Shown one piece after another: positions 1 through 7,890 of a DNA stretch of 11,764 bases. The position numbers were made by a program, and so were the translations under genes. Below the pieces are notes generated by a model. That model saw only the letters and a list, made by a program, of their open reading frames with translations. It was not told the origin of the DNA and did not search any database. Within the stretch, counting starts at the first letter, position 1. Every line of letters begins with the position of its first letter. This DNA comes from Olsenella_L sp051876355 (lineage in GTDB: Bacteria > Actinomycetota > Coriobacteriia > Coriobacteriales > Atopobiaceae), in contig JBJEHU010000024.1 of assembly GCA_051876355.1 (NCBI GenBank), positions 1 to 11,764 on the forward strand, in the 5' to 3' direction.

Positions 1-10
1 TGCTGCAACC

Positions 11-39
11 GTTGCGCTTCGGCCTGCAGTGTTGCGCTT
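11..39. repeat. 9-bp direct repeat at 20-bp pitch
   Basis: GTTGCGCTT occurs at 11-19 and again at 31-39, exactly 20 bp apart, which is close to two helical turns. It lies about 160 bp upstream of the cell-wall hydrolase gene. Such spacing can suit a protein that binds direct repeats, but it could equally be chance or the tail of something cut off by the window edge. No convincing coding frame covers 1-190: the open frames there are short and rich in cysteine or arginine. Confidence 0.25.
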
Positions 40-123
40 ACAAATTCAATCCACCAGACCGTTCAAGCCAGCTTAAGGGAGGGGCTGATTGTGTGGAATG
101 TCGCGGAAGGCTTCTGTTAGGCG

Positions 124-129
124 TATAGT
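124..129 (+). promoter_or_regulatory. Possible -10 box for the CHAP hydrolase gene
   Basis: TATAGT at 124-129 differs from the TATAAT consensus by one base and lies about 68 bp before the chosen start at 197. No recognisable -35 box sits 16-18 bp upstream (the hexamer there is TCGCGG), so this is a weak candidate that would need an activator or another sigma factor. Confidence 0.25.
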
Positions 130-196
130 GTTAAATGCGCTATCTGTACTCACTTGCAGTTAAATCCAAATGAAGCATGCCCCGTAAGGAGTGAAC

Positions 197-1477
197 GTGA
201 CACCTATAGATCAGAACCCAGACGAGACGAGGCGCACGCCCTCCCTCTCCCGCCGGAGCGCACTGAAGATGATGCTCAGCGCAGCTGGTGCACTTGCCGT
301 GCTCGGCAGCCCCCTTCGTGCTCTGGCAGACGATGTGGCAGATGCCACCGCCGCTGCCAATGACGCAGCAAACCAGCTTGCAGAGACGCAGTCGCAGCTC
401 GATGCTGCCCAGTCTGAATACAATTCGATCTCCGAGCAGCTCACGCAGATCCAGAACGACTATCAGGATCTTGCAAAGCAGCAGGCAGACACCCTCTCCC
501 AGATCGAGGATGTCCAGAAGCAGATCGATGCCACGCAGGCAGATATCGACGAGAAGCAGGCTGACCTCGACCAGAAGCGCCAGGTGCTCGGCGCACGCAT
601 GGCATCGTCGTACAAGGCCGGAAACGACAACCTCATCTCTATCGTCCTGAATTCCGATTCGTTCGAGGATCTGTTCCAGAACGTCTACTACCTCGACAAG
701 ATCACCGCAGCAGACAATGCGATGATCCAGGAGGTCAAGACCGCAAAGGACGAGCTCGATGCCCAGAAGTCCGCGCTCGAGGACCAGAAGTCGCAGCTCG
801 ATGCGCTGAACCAGCAGCAGACCGAGCAGATGAACCAGATGGCCCAGAAGCAGCAGGAGGTCGCTGACCTTCTCTCGAATGCAGACTCTGCAGTCCAGCA
901 GCTCCTTGCCCAGAAGGATGCCGACCTCGTCGCCTACAACAACGCCGAGCAGGCACGCCAGCAGGCTGAGGCAGCAGCCGAGGCAGAGCGCCAGCGCCAG
1001 GCAGCAGCGGCTGCCGCAGCTGCAGCAGCCTCTTCGAGTTCGTATTCGGGTGGCTCTGCCGCTTCCGGCGCAAGCTCTATCAGCACGGGCGGCGGCAATG
1101 GCTCGCTTTCCGCCGTGCTCTCTGCCTGCAACTCCACGCCGTCTCCTGGCTATGGCTACTGCGCAGCCTGGGTCACGAATGTGTTCCAGAATGCAGGCGT
1201 AGGCTACTTCGGCGGCAACGCGTGCGACATGTATGCCTCCTGGTGCGGCAGCTCGAACAGGAGCGACCTGCAGCCGGGCATGATCATCGCCGTTTCTTCG
1301 CACAACCTCGATGCAGCTGGCATGATTTACGGCCATGTCGGCATCTACATCGGCAACGGCACCGTGATGGACAACATCGGCTCCATCAGGAGCATCAGCG
1401 TCGATTCTTGGATCTCTACGTTCTCGGGCGTCGTCCCGGCACGCTGGGGCTGGCTCGGCGGCGTCGTGCTGTCCTAA
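197..1477 (+). CDS. Secreted coiled-coil CHAP-domain peptidoglycan hydrolase (PcsB/CwlO-like) with Tat-type signal
   Basis: Likely an exported cell-wall hydrolase acting in peptidoglycan remodelling or daughter-cell separation. I place the start at GTG 197 (426 residues), because AAGGAG at 186-191 is 5 nt upstream of it; GTG 191 overlaps that ribosome-binding site. Residues 18-24 read SRRSALK, matching the twin-arginine consensus. A hydrophobic stretch follows, then an ALA cleavage site after residue 44. Residues about 46-270 are heptad-rich, Gln/Asp/Ala-rich coiled coil. It is broken at about 131-180 by a globular hinge resembling the PcsB/CwlO coiled-coil module (LGARMASSYKAG, then a SFEDLF segment). 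A poly-Ala and Ser/Gly linker (about 269-303) leads to a C-terminal CHAP domain with candidate catalytic Cys322 (GYCAAW), His380 (GHVGIYIG) and Asn393. In PcsB-type proteins the coiled coil is controlled by FtsEX, which is not in this window. Cleavage specificity (amidase or endopeptidase) cannot be read from sequence. Confidence 0.88.
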   Translation: MTPIDQNPDETRRTPSLSRRSALKMMLSAAGALAVLGSPLRALADDVADATAAANDAANQLAETQSQLDAAQSEYNSISEQLTQIQNDYQDLAKQQADTLSQIEDVQKQIDATQADIDEKQADLDQKRQVLGARMASSYKAGNDNLISIVLNSDSFEDLFQNVYYLDKITAADNAMIQEVKTAKDELDAQKSALEDQKSQLDALNQQQTEQMNQMAQKQQEVADLLSNADSAVQQLLAQKDADLVAYNNAEQARQQAEAAAEAERQRQAAAAAAAAAASSSSYSGGSAASGASSISTGGGNGSLSAVLSACNSTPSPGYGYCAAWVTNVFQNAGVGYFGGNACDMYASWCGSSNRSDLQPGMIIAVSSHNLDAAGMIYGHVGIYIGNGTVMDNIGSIRSISVDSWISTFSGVVPARWGWLGGVVLS

Positions 1478-1504
1478 AGAACTGCTTGCTCAAAGAGCGA
1501 CCAT

Positions 1505-1538
1505 GCGGGACCGGATGAAATGTCCGGTCCCGCTTTTT
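1505..1538 (+). terminator. Intrinsic terminator of the CHAP hydrolase gene
   Basis: A perfect 11-bp GC-rich stem (1505-1515 pairing with 1523-1533) with a 7-nt loop is followed by five T residues at 1534-1538. It begins 27 bp after the stop codon. Confidence 0.9.
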
Positions 1539-1551
1539 CACGCTGCAGTGC

Positions 1552-1590
1552 AGAAAGAAGCAGCCGGACTCCGCAGGGAATCCGGCTGCT
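1552..1590 (-). terminator. Intrinsic terminator of the UPF0210 gene
   Basis: AGCAGCCGGA (1559-1568) pairs with TCCGGCTGCT (1581-1590) around a 12-nt loop. On the minus strand the stem is followed by a pyrimidine-rich TCTTTCT tail. It lies 23 bp beyond the stop of the minus-strand gene and 20 bp from the plus-strand terminator, so the two convergent units are insulated back to back. Plus-strand CTGTTTT on the other side may give it some bidirectional activity. Confidence 0.75.
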
Positions 1591-1613
1591 CTGTTTTGCC
1601 GATGGGCTTTGGA

Positions 1614-2978
1614 CTAGTTCTTGAGGGAGTTGAGCGGTGCCGGGAAACGGCCGCCACGATGGGCAAAGACCTTGCCGGCATACCTGTTGACAGGCATGAC
1701 AGGGGCGGAGCCGAAGAGGCCGCCGAACTCGAGGACATCGCCCTCTTCCTTGCCGATGGCGGGGATGAGACGCACAGCGGTCGTCTTCGTGTTGATGACA
1801 CCGATGGCCATCTCGTCTGCGATGATGCCTGCCATGGTCTCGATGGACGTATCGCCGGGGATGGCAATCATATCGAGGCCGACGGAGCATACGCTTGTCA
1901 TTGCTTCGAGCTTCTCGATCGAGAGGGCACCCTTCTCGGCCGCGGCAATCATGCCTGCATCCTCCGATACCGGGATGAAGGCGCCGGAGAGGCCTCCGAC
2001 GGAGCTTGATGCCATGACGCCACCCTTCTTGACGCAGTCATTGAGAAGAGCGAGGGCGCACGTCGTGCCGGGGCCGCCGCAGGTGCCGACGCCGATGATC
2101 TCGAGGATCTTTGCGACGGAGTCTCCGGCTGCCGGGGTGGGCGCCAGCGAGAGGTCGACGATGCCCTTCTCGACGCCGAGCCTTCTCGATGCCTCGCGGC
2201 TCATGAGCTCGCCTGCGCGGGTGATCTTGAAGGCGGTCTGCTTGATCTTCTCGGCCACGGTCATGAGGTCGGCATCGTCCGGAAGCTGCGAGAGCGCTGC
2301 TGCCATGACGCCGGGGCCGGAGACGCCGACGTTGATCACGGCATCTGCCTCGCCGACGCCGTGCACGGCTCCTGCCATGAACGGAGAGTCCTCGACCATG
2401 TTTGCGAAGCAGACGAACTTCGCGGCGCCGTAGCAGTCGATATCGGTCGTTGCCTGGGCGCAGGCACGGATCGTCTCTGCCGCACGAAGGACTGCATCCA
2501 TGTTGATGCCGGCACGGGTGGAAGCGACATTCAAGGACGAGCAGACACGCTCTGTCGATGCCAAGGCGTCAGGGATGGAGTTGATGAGGCGCTGATCGGC
2601 GCTTCCCATGCCCTTCTGCACGAGGGCGGAGAAGCCGCCCATGAAGTCGATGCCCAGGGTCTCAGCGGCTCGGTCCATCGTCTTTGCAATCGGGGAGAAG
2701 TCCTCGTCGGCGCATCCTGCGGCGACCATCGCGATCGGCGTGACAGAGACGCGCTTGTTCGCGATGGGGATGCCATATTCCTTTTCGAGATCCTCGGCCG
2801 TCTCGACGAGGTGCTCTGCCTGCGTCGTGATCCTGTCGTAGATCTTGTCGCACATGCGGCCCATGTCTTCATCGGCACATCCCAGAAGGGAGATGCCCAT
2901 CGTGATCGTGCGCAGGTCGAGGTTCTGCTCTGATACCATCGCCAGGGTCTCGGCGACCTCATTCGGAGTGATGTCCAT
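1614..2978 (-). CDS. PFL family protein, UPF0210 (DUF711)
   Basis: A 454-residue, Gly/Ala-rich cytosolic protein of the UPF0210 family. The family is structurally related to the pyruvate formate-lyase/ribonucleotide reductase barrel, but its biochemical role is not established. Family-typical segments are the N-terminal LRTITMGISLLGCADED (about 22-38), TPIAMVAAGCADEDF (80-94), VGVSGPGVMAAAL (217-229), the cysteine-containing CGGPGTTCALALLNDCVKKGG block (300-320), and the C-terminal GGLFGSAPVMPVN (419-431). Length is normal for the family and the protein appears intact. The start is supported by AAGGGG a few nt upstream of ATG. In many Firmicutes this gene directly follows a small ACT-domain gene; here the upstream neighbour is instead the unrelated membrane-anchored protein at 3070-3723, 91 bp away, with a hairpin between. 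No metal or substrate can be assigned from the sequence. Confidence 0.9.
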   Translation of the reverse strand: MDITPNEVAETLAMVSEQNLDLRTITMGISLLGCADEDMGRMCDKIYDRITTQAEHLVETAEDLEKEYGIPIANKRVSVTPIAMVAAGCADEDFSPIAKTMDRAAETLGIDFMGGFSALVQKGMGSADQRLINSIPDALASTERVCSSLNVASTRAGINMDAVLRAAETIRACAQATTDIDCYGAAKFVCFANMVEDSPFMAGAVHGVGEADAVINVGVSGPGVMAAALSQLPDDADLMTVAEKIKQTAFKITRAGELMSREASRRLGVEKGIVDLSLAPTPAAGDSVAKILEIIGVGTCGGPGTTCALALLNDCVKKGGVMASSSVGGLSGAFIPVSEDAGMIAAAEKGALSIEKLEAMTSVCSVGLDMIAIPGDTSIETMAGIIADEMAIGVINTKTTAVRLIPAIGKEEGDVLEFGGLFGSAPVMPVNRYAGKVFAHRGGRFPAPLNSLKN

Positions 2979-3017
2979 GCTGCCCCTTATCGTTCGAGCT
3001 GGTTGTATCCCAGTATG

Positions 3018-3050
3018 GCAGAGAAGGGACGCCTCGGCGCCCCTTCTGCT
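3018..3050 (-). other. Strong hairpin between the TPR-like gene and the UPF0210 gene
   Basis: AGAAGGG-A-CGCC (3022-3033) pairs with GGCG-C-CCCTTCT (3036-3047), giving 11 pairs with one mismatch and a very short loop. Flanking GC pairs can extend it after a 2-nt bulge. On the minus strand no T run follows, so it is not a standard intrinsic terminator. It could protect an mRNA end, act as a weak attenuator, or structure the leader of the downstream UPF0210 gene, whose start is about 40 bp away. Confidence 0.5.
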
Positions 3051-3069
3051 GGTCTGGATGCATCAATTG

Positions 3070-3723
3070 TTACTTTTCTGCGGCTGCAGAGCCATCCTGC
3101 TCTGCCTTCTTCTCGGCCATGGCCTTGAGTCCTTCCTTTGCCATGTCCTCGAGCATGCCGGTGTAGATCTTCGCCTTCGTCTGCTGGCCACGGTTGCCGT
3201 ACTGGAGGGCGATGAGCGAGAGGAGCTGTGCCTTGCGCTCGCCCTTCGCATTCGGGAGCTCCTCGAGCATATCGTCGAGATAGACTGAGCTCCGGTTCGC
3301 GATGATCTCATACATCTGGCGGCAGGACTTCTCATAGGCCTCGTCCTCGTCGCGTGCCTCGATGAGCTTCAGCATCTTCTTCGCATCCTTGTACTTGCCG
3401 GCATCGAGATAGAGCGTGAAGGCCTTGTCCTCTGCGGCAGCGCGCTGCTTCTTGTTGAGGCGGGCGTTGAGCAGGCGGTCGCAGACCTCGAGGGCGTTCT
3501 TGTCGTCGCCCTTCGCGATGTAGGCGTTCATGCGCACGAAGTCGCGGTTGAAGGGATGCAGGTACATCTTCGCGATGAACGAGTCCATGAACTTCAGGAG
3601 CTCGTCGTATTTGCCCATCGCGAAGTAGCGCGTGATGCGGTCGGAAGCGACGCGGCGCATGATGACGTCGATGAGGATGAGGACGATTACGAGGATGAGG
3701 GTTATCTGCATGGGCGTGCTCAT
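3070..3723 (-). CDS. Membrane-anchored TPR-like hypothetical protein
   Basis: I do not recognise a named family for this 217-residue protein. Residues about 6-22 form one hydrophobic segment rich in Ile, Leu and Val, followed by a positive cluster (MRRVASDR). This suggests an N-terminal membrane anchor with the rest in the cytoplasm. The body is all-helical and looks like degenerate TPR or half-TPR repeats: about 28-50 (RYFAMGKYDELLKFMDSF), 58-88, 95-125 (LYLDAGKYKDAKKMLKLIE) and 168-195 (IALQYGNRGQQTKAKIYTGM). The C-terminus is charged and Ala-rich (AMAEKKAEQDGSAAAEK). Such proteins commonly scaffold protein contacts at the membrane. AAAGGA about 7 nt upstream supports the ATG at 3723. It points the same way as the UPF0210 gene 91 bp downstream, so co-transcription is possible. 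An 11-bp hairpin separates it from purL upstream. Confidence 0.75.
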   Translation of the reverse strand: MSTPMQITLILVIVLILIDVIMRRVASDRITRYFAMGKYDELLKFMDSFIAKMYLHPFNRDFVRMNAYIAKGDDKNALEVCDRLLNARLNKKQRAAAEDKAFTLYLDAGKYKDAKKMLKLIEARDEDEAYEKSCRQMYEIIANRSSVYLDDMLEELPNAKGERKAQLLSLIALQYGNRGQQTKAKIYTGMLEDMAKEGLKAMAEKKAEQDGSAAAEK

Positions 3724-3846
3724 AGATAGATCCTTTCAGGGCGGATGGGCCCGGAAACTGCGTGTATGGATGCGCCATCTGGGGGCTTGGCGCATGCATG
3801 TACCAGTATGACGGATTGAAAGGGCAGGGGATACCAGCAACAAGGC

Positions 3847-3885
3847 AAAAGGCAAAGGCGCAGGCCCTTTCGGAGCCTGCGCCTT
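3847..3885 (-). terminator. purL: Intrinsic terminator of purL
   Basis: AAGGCGCAGGC (3855-3865) and GCCTGCGCCTT (3875-3885) form a perfect 11-bp stem with a 9-nt loop. The minus-strand tail TTGCCTTTT is interrupted, so termination may be incomplete. The hairpin begins 27 bp after the purL stop. Confidence 0.75.
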
Positions 3886-3911
3886 CAAGGCGTGTCTTAT
3901 GTGCCCTGTTT

Positions 3912-6900
3912 TTAAGCGAAGTAGGCGACGCCGCCCTCGAGCAAAGGCTGGAAGCGGTTGCCCGGGATGTTCTGGTAGCAGCCCTTGCTCACGCGCTCGG
4001 AGTGGCCCATCTTGCCGAGGACGCGGCCATCGGGGCTCGTGATGCCCTCGACTGCCATGAGGGAGCCATTCGGGTTGAAGGCAAGGTCCATCGAAGGCGT
4101 GCCCTCGTCGTCCACATACTGCGTGGCGACCTGGCCCTTTGCGATGAGGTCTTTGAGGACTTCGTCGGAAGCGACGAAGCGGCCCTCGCCATGGCTGATA
4201 GCGATGCGGTGAAGGTCTCCGACCTCGCACTTCGAGAGCCAGGGGGAGAGGTTCGAGGCAACGCTCGTCGTGACGATGCGGGACTGGTGGCGTCCGATCG
4301 TGTTGAACGTCAAGGTTGGGCTTGCTGCGGTCGTGTCGACGATATCGCCGTAGGGCACAAGTCCCAGCTTGATCAAGGCCTGGAAGCCGTTGCAGATGCC
4401 GAGCATCAAGCCATCGCGCTTCTGCAGGAGATCGCGGACTGCCTCCGTGATCTGCGGGTTCCTGAAGAAGGCATTGATGAACTTTGCGGAGCCATCAGGC
4501 TCGTCGCCGCCGGAGAAGCCGCCCGGAAGCATCACGATCTGGGACTCGCTGATGGCTTTCGCCATTGCCTCGACGGACTCGGCGACCGCCTCAGGCGAGA
4601 GGTTGTTGAGGACGAGGGAGCGAGGTGCTGCACCTGCACGCCTCCAGGCGCGCTCGGAGTCGTACTCGCAGTTCGTGCCCGGGAAGACAGGGATGATGAC
4701 ACGGGGCTTGCCGAAGTTGACACCGCCTGCAGGGGCAGCGAAGTGCACGGGCGTGGTGTCGTGCTCTTCTGCCTTCCAGGCAAGCTTCTCAAGTGCCGGA
4801 CCCTCTGCGACGCCGCGGTACGGATAGACATCCTCGATGCCGTGCTCCCATGCCTCCTGGAGCGTGGCGCCCTTGATGGTTTCGCCGCAGGCACGGAGGT
4901 GGTAGTCGGACGTGGTCTCGCCAAGCGGAGCGACAGAGACGCCTTCAGGCGCCTCGGGCACGATGTAGCCGTCGGCAAGCTCGACGATGTAGGAGCCGTA
5001 GGCAGGGGCGAAGAGGCTCTCGACCGTGTAGGTGTCGGCGACGTCGATGCCAATCTGGTTGCCCAAGCACATCTTGAAGAGCGCCTCTGCTGCACAGCCA
5101 TAGCCCGGCGTCGAGACGGCGACGGCACCCTTGTCGGCGATGAGCTTCTCGACGAAGGAGGAGGCAGCAAGGAAGGAGGCTGCCTCAGGGACGAGGCCGT
5201 CTTCATGGTAGGCGGGGACAACGGCGATGACGCGCGAGCCTGCATGCTTGAACTCAGGGGAGACGATGTTGCCGATCGTGCCGAGGCCCGTCGCGAACGA
5301 GACAAGCGTGGGCGGCACGTCGAGGTCCTCGAAGGAGCCGGACATCGAGTCCTTGCCGCCGATGGAGGCAAGACCCAGGTCCATCTGCGCCATGAGGGAG
5401 CCGAGAAGGGCTGCCGTCGGCTTGCCCCAGCGCTCAGGCACGTCGCGGAGCTTCTCGAAGTACTCCTGGAACGTGAGGTAGAGGTCCTTGTGGGCAAAGC
5501 CCGTGGCTACCATCTTCGCGACGGACTCGACGACGGAGAGATAGGCGCCGCGGAACTGGTCTGCGCTCATGAGATAGGGGTTGAAGCCCCATGCCATGCC
5601 CGAGCAGGTCGTCGTCTCGCCGTCGACCGGGAGCTTTGCGACCATGGCCTCGGCAGGCGTGAGCTGGGTCTTGCCGCCGAACGGCATGAGCACGGTCGAG
5701 GCGCCGATCGTGGAGTCGAAGCGCTCGGAGAGGCCCTTGTTCGAGGCGACATTGAGGTCGCGGACAAGGGAGTCCATCTTCTGGCCGAACGTCGTGCCGT
5801 CCCAGTCGTGGGAGTAGGGCTTCTGTGCCTCCACATGCACCTTCTGGTGCTTCGGAGCCCCGTTCGAGCTCAGGAACTCGCGGGAGACATCGACGATCGT
5901 CTCGCCGTCCCAGACCATGCGCAGGCGCTTCTCTTCGGTCACGCGTGCGACGACCGTGGCCTCGAGGTTCTCCTCGTGGGCAATCTTCAGGAACTCGTCG
6001 ACATCCTCAGGGGCCAGTGCCACAGCCATGCGCTCCTGGGACTCGGAGATGGCAAGCTCGGTGCCGTCGAGTCCTTCATACTTCTTCGGGACGCGGTTGA
6101 GGTCGATGTAGAGGCCATCTGCGAGCTCGCCGATTGCGACAGAGACGCCGCCTGCGCCGAAGTCGTTGCAGCGCTTGATGAGGCGGCAGGCATCCTTCCT
6201 GCGGAACAGACGCTGGAGCTTGCGCTCGACAGGAGCGTTGCCCTTCTGGACCTCTGCGCCGTCCTGGGCAAGGGACTCCACATTGTGTGCCTTCGAGGAG
6301 CCGGTGGCGCCGCCGATACCGTCACGGCCGGTGCGGCCGCCGAGGAGCACGATCTTGTCTCCCGGTGCCGGGCACTCGCGGCGGACGTGGTCGGCCGGCG
6401 TGGCGCCGACGACAGCGCCGATCTCCATGCGCTTTGCGACATAGCCCGGATGGTAGAGCTCGGAGACCTGGCCGGTCGCAAGGCCGATCTGGTTGCCGTA
6501 GGAAGAGTAGCCTGCTGCAGCCGTGCGGCAGATCTTGCGCTGCGGGAGCTTGCCTTCGAGCGTCTCCGAGACCGGCTGCGTCGGGTCGCCGGCGCCGGTC
6601 ACGCGCATGGCCTGATAGACATAGGAGCGGCCGGAAAGCGGGTCGCGGATGGCGCCGCCGATGCAGGTGGCAGCACCGCCGAACGGCTCGATTTCCGTCG
6701 GGTGGTTGTGCGTCTCGTTCTTGAAGAGGAAGAGCCACTTTTCGGGCTTGCCGTCGACGTCGACCGTGCACTTGACGGTGCAGGCGTTGATCTCCTCGGA
6801 CTCATCGAGCGTCGTAAGTATGCCCTTGTGCTTCAGATACTTCGCACCGATCGTGCCCATATCCATGAGGCAGAGCGGCTTCTCGTCGCGGCCCAGCTCA

Positions 6901-7667
6901 TGGCGGGCAGCAAGATAGCGCTGGAAGGCTTCTTCGACGACTGCATCGTCGATCTTCATATCGTCGAGGTTCGTGCCGAACGTCGTGTGGCGGCAGTGGT
7001 CGGACCAGTAGGTGTCGATCATCTTGATCTCGGTGATGGCCGGCACGCGGCCCTCGCCTGCGAAGTACTGCTGGCAGAACTTGATGTCGGCGAGGTCCAT
7101 CGCAAGGCCACGCTCGTCGATGAAGTCCTGGAGGCCCTTCTCGTCGAGATCGAGGAAGCCTTCGAGCTTCTCCACCATCTTCGGCTTCGGATACTCGGTC
7201 TTGAGCGTCGCCTTCTTCTCGAGCGATGCCTCGCGGGCCTCGACCGGGTTGATCACATAGTTCTTGATCTGGGCGATATCGCTATCCGTCAGCGTGCCTT
7301 CGAGCACGTAGACCTTCGCGGAACGGACAAGCGGACGCTCGCCCTTCGAGATGAGCTGCACGCACTCGCTCGCAGAGTCTGCACGCTGGTCGAACTGGCC
7401 CGGCAAAGACTCGACCGCAAAGACATAGGCACCGTCTGCGACAGGCGGCATCTCCTCGAGGCTCGTCGTATCGACCTGCGGCTCGCTGAAGACGGTCGGG
7501 ATGCACTGCTGGAAGAGCTCGTCAGTGATTCCTTCGACATCGTAGCGGTTGATGATGCGGAGCTTTGTGAGGCCGGCGATGCCGAGCATGTGCCTCAGCT
7601 CATGGGAAAGGTCTTTTGCCTCTCCGTTGTAGCCGTCCTTCTTCTCCACGTAGATGCGCTGGACCAT
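3912..7667 (-). CDS. purL: Phosphoribosylformylglycinamidine synthase, single-chain clade II type with fused glutaminase
   Basis: Catalyses the fourth step of de novo purine synthesis: FGAR + ATP + glutamine to FGAM, ADP, phosphate and glutamate. I place the start at ATG 7667 (MVQRIYVEKK, 1251 residues) with GGAAGG about 7 nt upstream. A start ten codons earlier has no support. Visible motifs are SDHCRHTTF (222-230) at the synthetase active site, NETHNHPTEIEPFGGA (317-332) for ATP/metal binding, GGRTGRDGIGGATGSS (443-458), NDFGAGGVSVAIGEL (501-515), and SIGGKDSMSG in the second AIRS-type half. A class I glutaminase domain spans about 988-1251. Its nucleophile is Cys1092 (MLGICNGFQ), and the HxE pair is His1222/Glu1224 in GHSERV, where many homologues have HPE. 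SHGEGRF (1158-1164) is a further conserved motif. The large one-chain form means separate PurS and PurQ are not required. It is not clustered with other pur genes here. All domains appear intact. Confidence 0.96.
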   Translation of the reverse strand: MVQRIYVEKKDGYNGEAKDLSHELRHMLGIAGLTKLRIINRYDVEGITDELFQQCIPTVFSEPQVDTTSLEEMPPVADGAYVFAVESLPGQFDQRADSASECVQLISKGERPLVRSAKVYVLEGTLTDSDIAQIKNYVINPVEAREASLEKKATLKTEYPKPKMVEKLEGFLDLDEKGLQDFIDERGLAMDLADIKFCQQYFAGEGRVPAITEIKMIDTYWSDHCRHTTFGTNLDDMKIDDAVVEEAFQRYLAARHELGRDEKPLCLMDMGTIGAKYLKHKGILTTLDESEEINACTVKCTVDVDGKPEKWLFLFKNETHNHPTEIEPFGGAATCIGGAIRDPLSGRSYVYQAMRVTGAGDPTQPVSETLEGKLPQRKICRTAAAGYSSYGNQIGLATGQVSELYHPGYVAKRMEIGAVVGATPADHVRRECPAPGDKIVLLGGRTGRDGIGGATGSSKAHNVESLAQDGAEVQKGNAPVERKLQRLFRRKDACRLIKRCNDFGAGGVSVAIGELADGLYIDLNRVPKKYEGLDGTELAISESQERMAVALAPEDVDEFLKIAHEENLEATVVARVTEEKRLRMVWDGETIVDVSREFLSSNGAPKHQKVHVEAQKPYSHDWDGTTFGQKMDSLVRDLNVASNKGLSERFDSTIGASTVLMPFGGKTQLTPAEAMVAKLPVDGETTTCSGMAWGFNPYLMSADQFRGAYLSVVESVAKMVATGFAHKDLYLTFQEYFEKLRDVPERWGKPTAALLGSLMAQMDLGLASIGGKDSMSGSFEDLDVPPTLVSFATGLGTIGNIVSPEFKHAGSRVIAVVPAYHEDGLVPEAASFLAASSFVEKLIADKGAVAVSTPGYGCAAEALFKMCLGNQIGIDVADTYTVESLFAPAYGSYIVELADGYIVPEAPEGVSVAPLGETTSDYHLRACGETIKGATLQEAWEHGIEDVYPYRGVAEGPALEKLAWKAEEHDTTPVHFAAPAGGVNFGKPRVIIPVFPGTNCEYDSERAWRRAGAAPRSLVLNNLSPEAVAESVEAMAKAISESQIVMLPGGFSGGDEPDGSAKFINAFFRNPQITEAVRDLLQKRDGLMLGICNGFQALIKLGLVPYGDIVDTTAASPTLTFNTIGRHQSRIVTTSVASNLSPWLSKCEVGDLHRIAISHGEGRFVASDEVLKDLIAKGQVATQYVDDEGTPSMDLAFNPNGSLMAVEGITSPDGRVLGKMGHSERVSKGCYQNIPGNRFQPLLEGGVAYFA

Positions 7668-7838
7668 GGTCCTACCTTCCCGGGGGTGTGGTGGCACGTA
7701 CAGCTCAATTCTACGTCTCAGCCCGGGGAGGGAAGCCCACCTGTTTGCTTGCTGCTAACACTCACCGCAGATACTGCATACGATGGGGATGGCATCCTCG
7801 CTGTAATGGGGAGGGCAGAGATGCTGCAGCCCGGTGAC

Positions 7839-7857
7839 GCGATTCAATCGCGATTTG
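7839..7857 (-). promoter_or_regulatory. Overlapping palindromes in the purL upstream region
   Basis: CGATT-C-AATCG (7840-7850) and AATCGCGATT (7846-7855) overlap, giving two GCGATT copies 11 bp apart. They lie about 175-190 bp upstream of the purL start, just after the terminator of the preceding minus-strand fragment, where a purL promoter would be expected. I cannot find a good -35/-10 pair next to them. The best -10 candidate in the leader is TAGAAT on the minus strand at 7706-7711, without a matching -35. I recognise no known riboswitch in the 170-bp leader. Confidence 0.3.
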
Positions 7858-7861
7858 AGAG

Positions 7862-7890
7862 AAAAAGCGAGAGATTAGCTAATCTCTCGC
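7862..7890 (-). terminator. Intrinsic terminator overlapping the stop of the truncated minus-strand gene
   Basis: GCGAGAGATTAG (7867-7878) is followed directly by its reverse complement CTAATCTCTCGC (7879-7890), a perfect 24-bp palindrome. On the minus strand it is followed by TTTTTC at 7861-7866. The stop codon TAG (7879-7881) of the minus-strand reading frame lies inside the stem. With T residues on one side only, it shows that a genuine minus-strand gene once ended here. Confidence 0.85.

Noticed and set aside
140..1336. A 398-codon minus-strand frame opposite the CHAP hydrolase gene
   Set aside because: It is Cys/Leu/Arg-rich with no ribosome-binding site and lies opposite a gene with clear signal peptide, coiled coil and catalytic motifs.
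7273..7282. GCGATATCGC palindrome resembling the dyad half-sites
   Set aside because: It lies inside the purL coding region, lacks the N8 spacing of the candidate operators, and is likely due to the GAT-ATC codon context.
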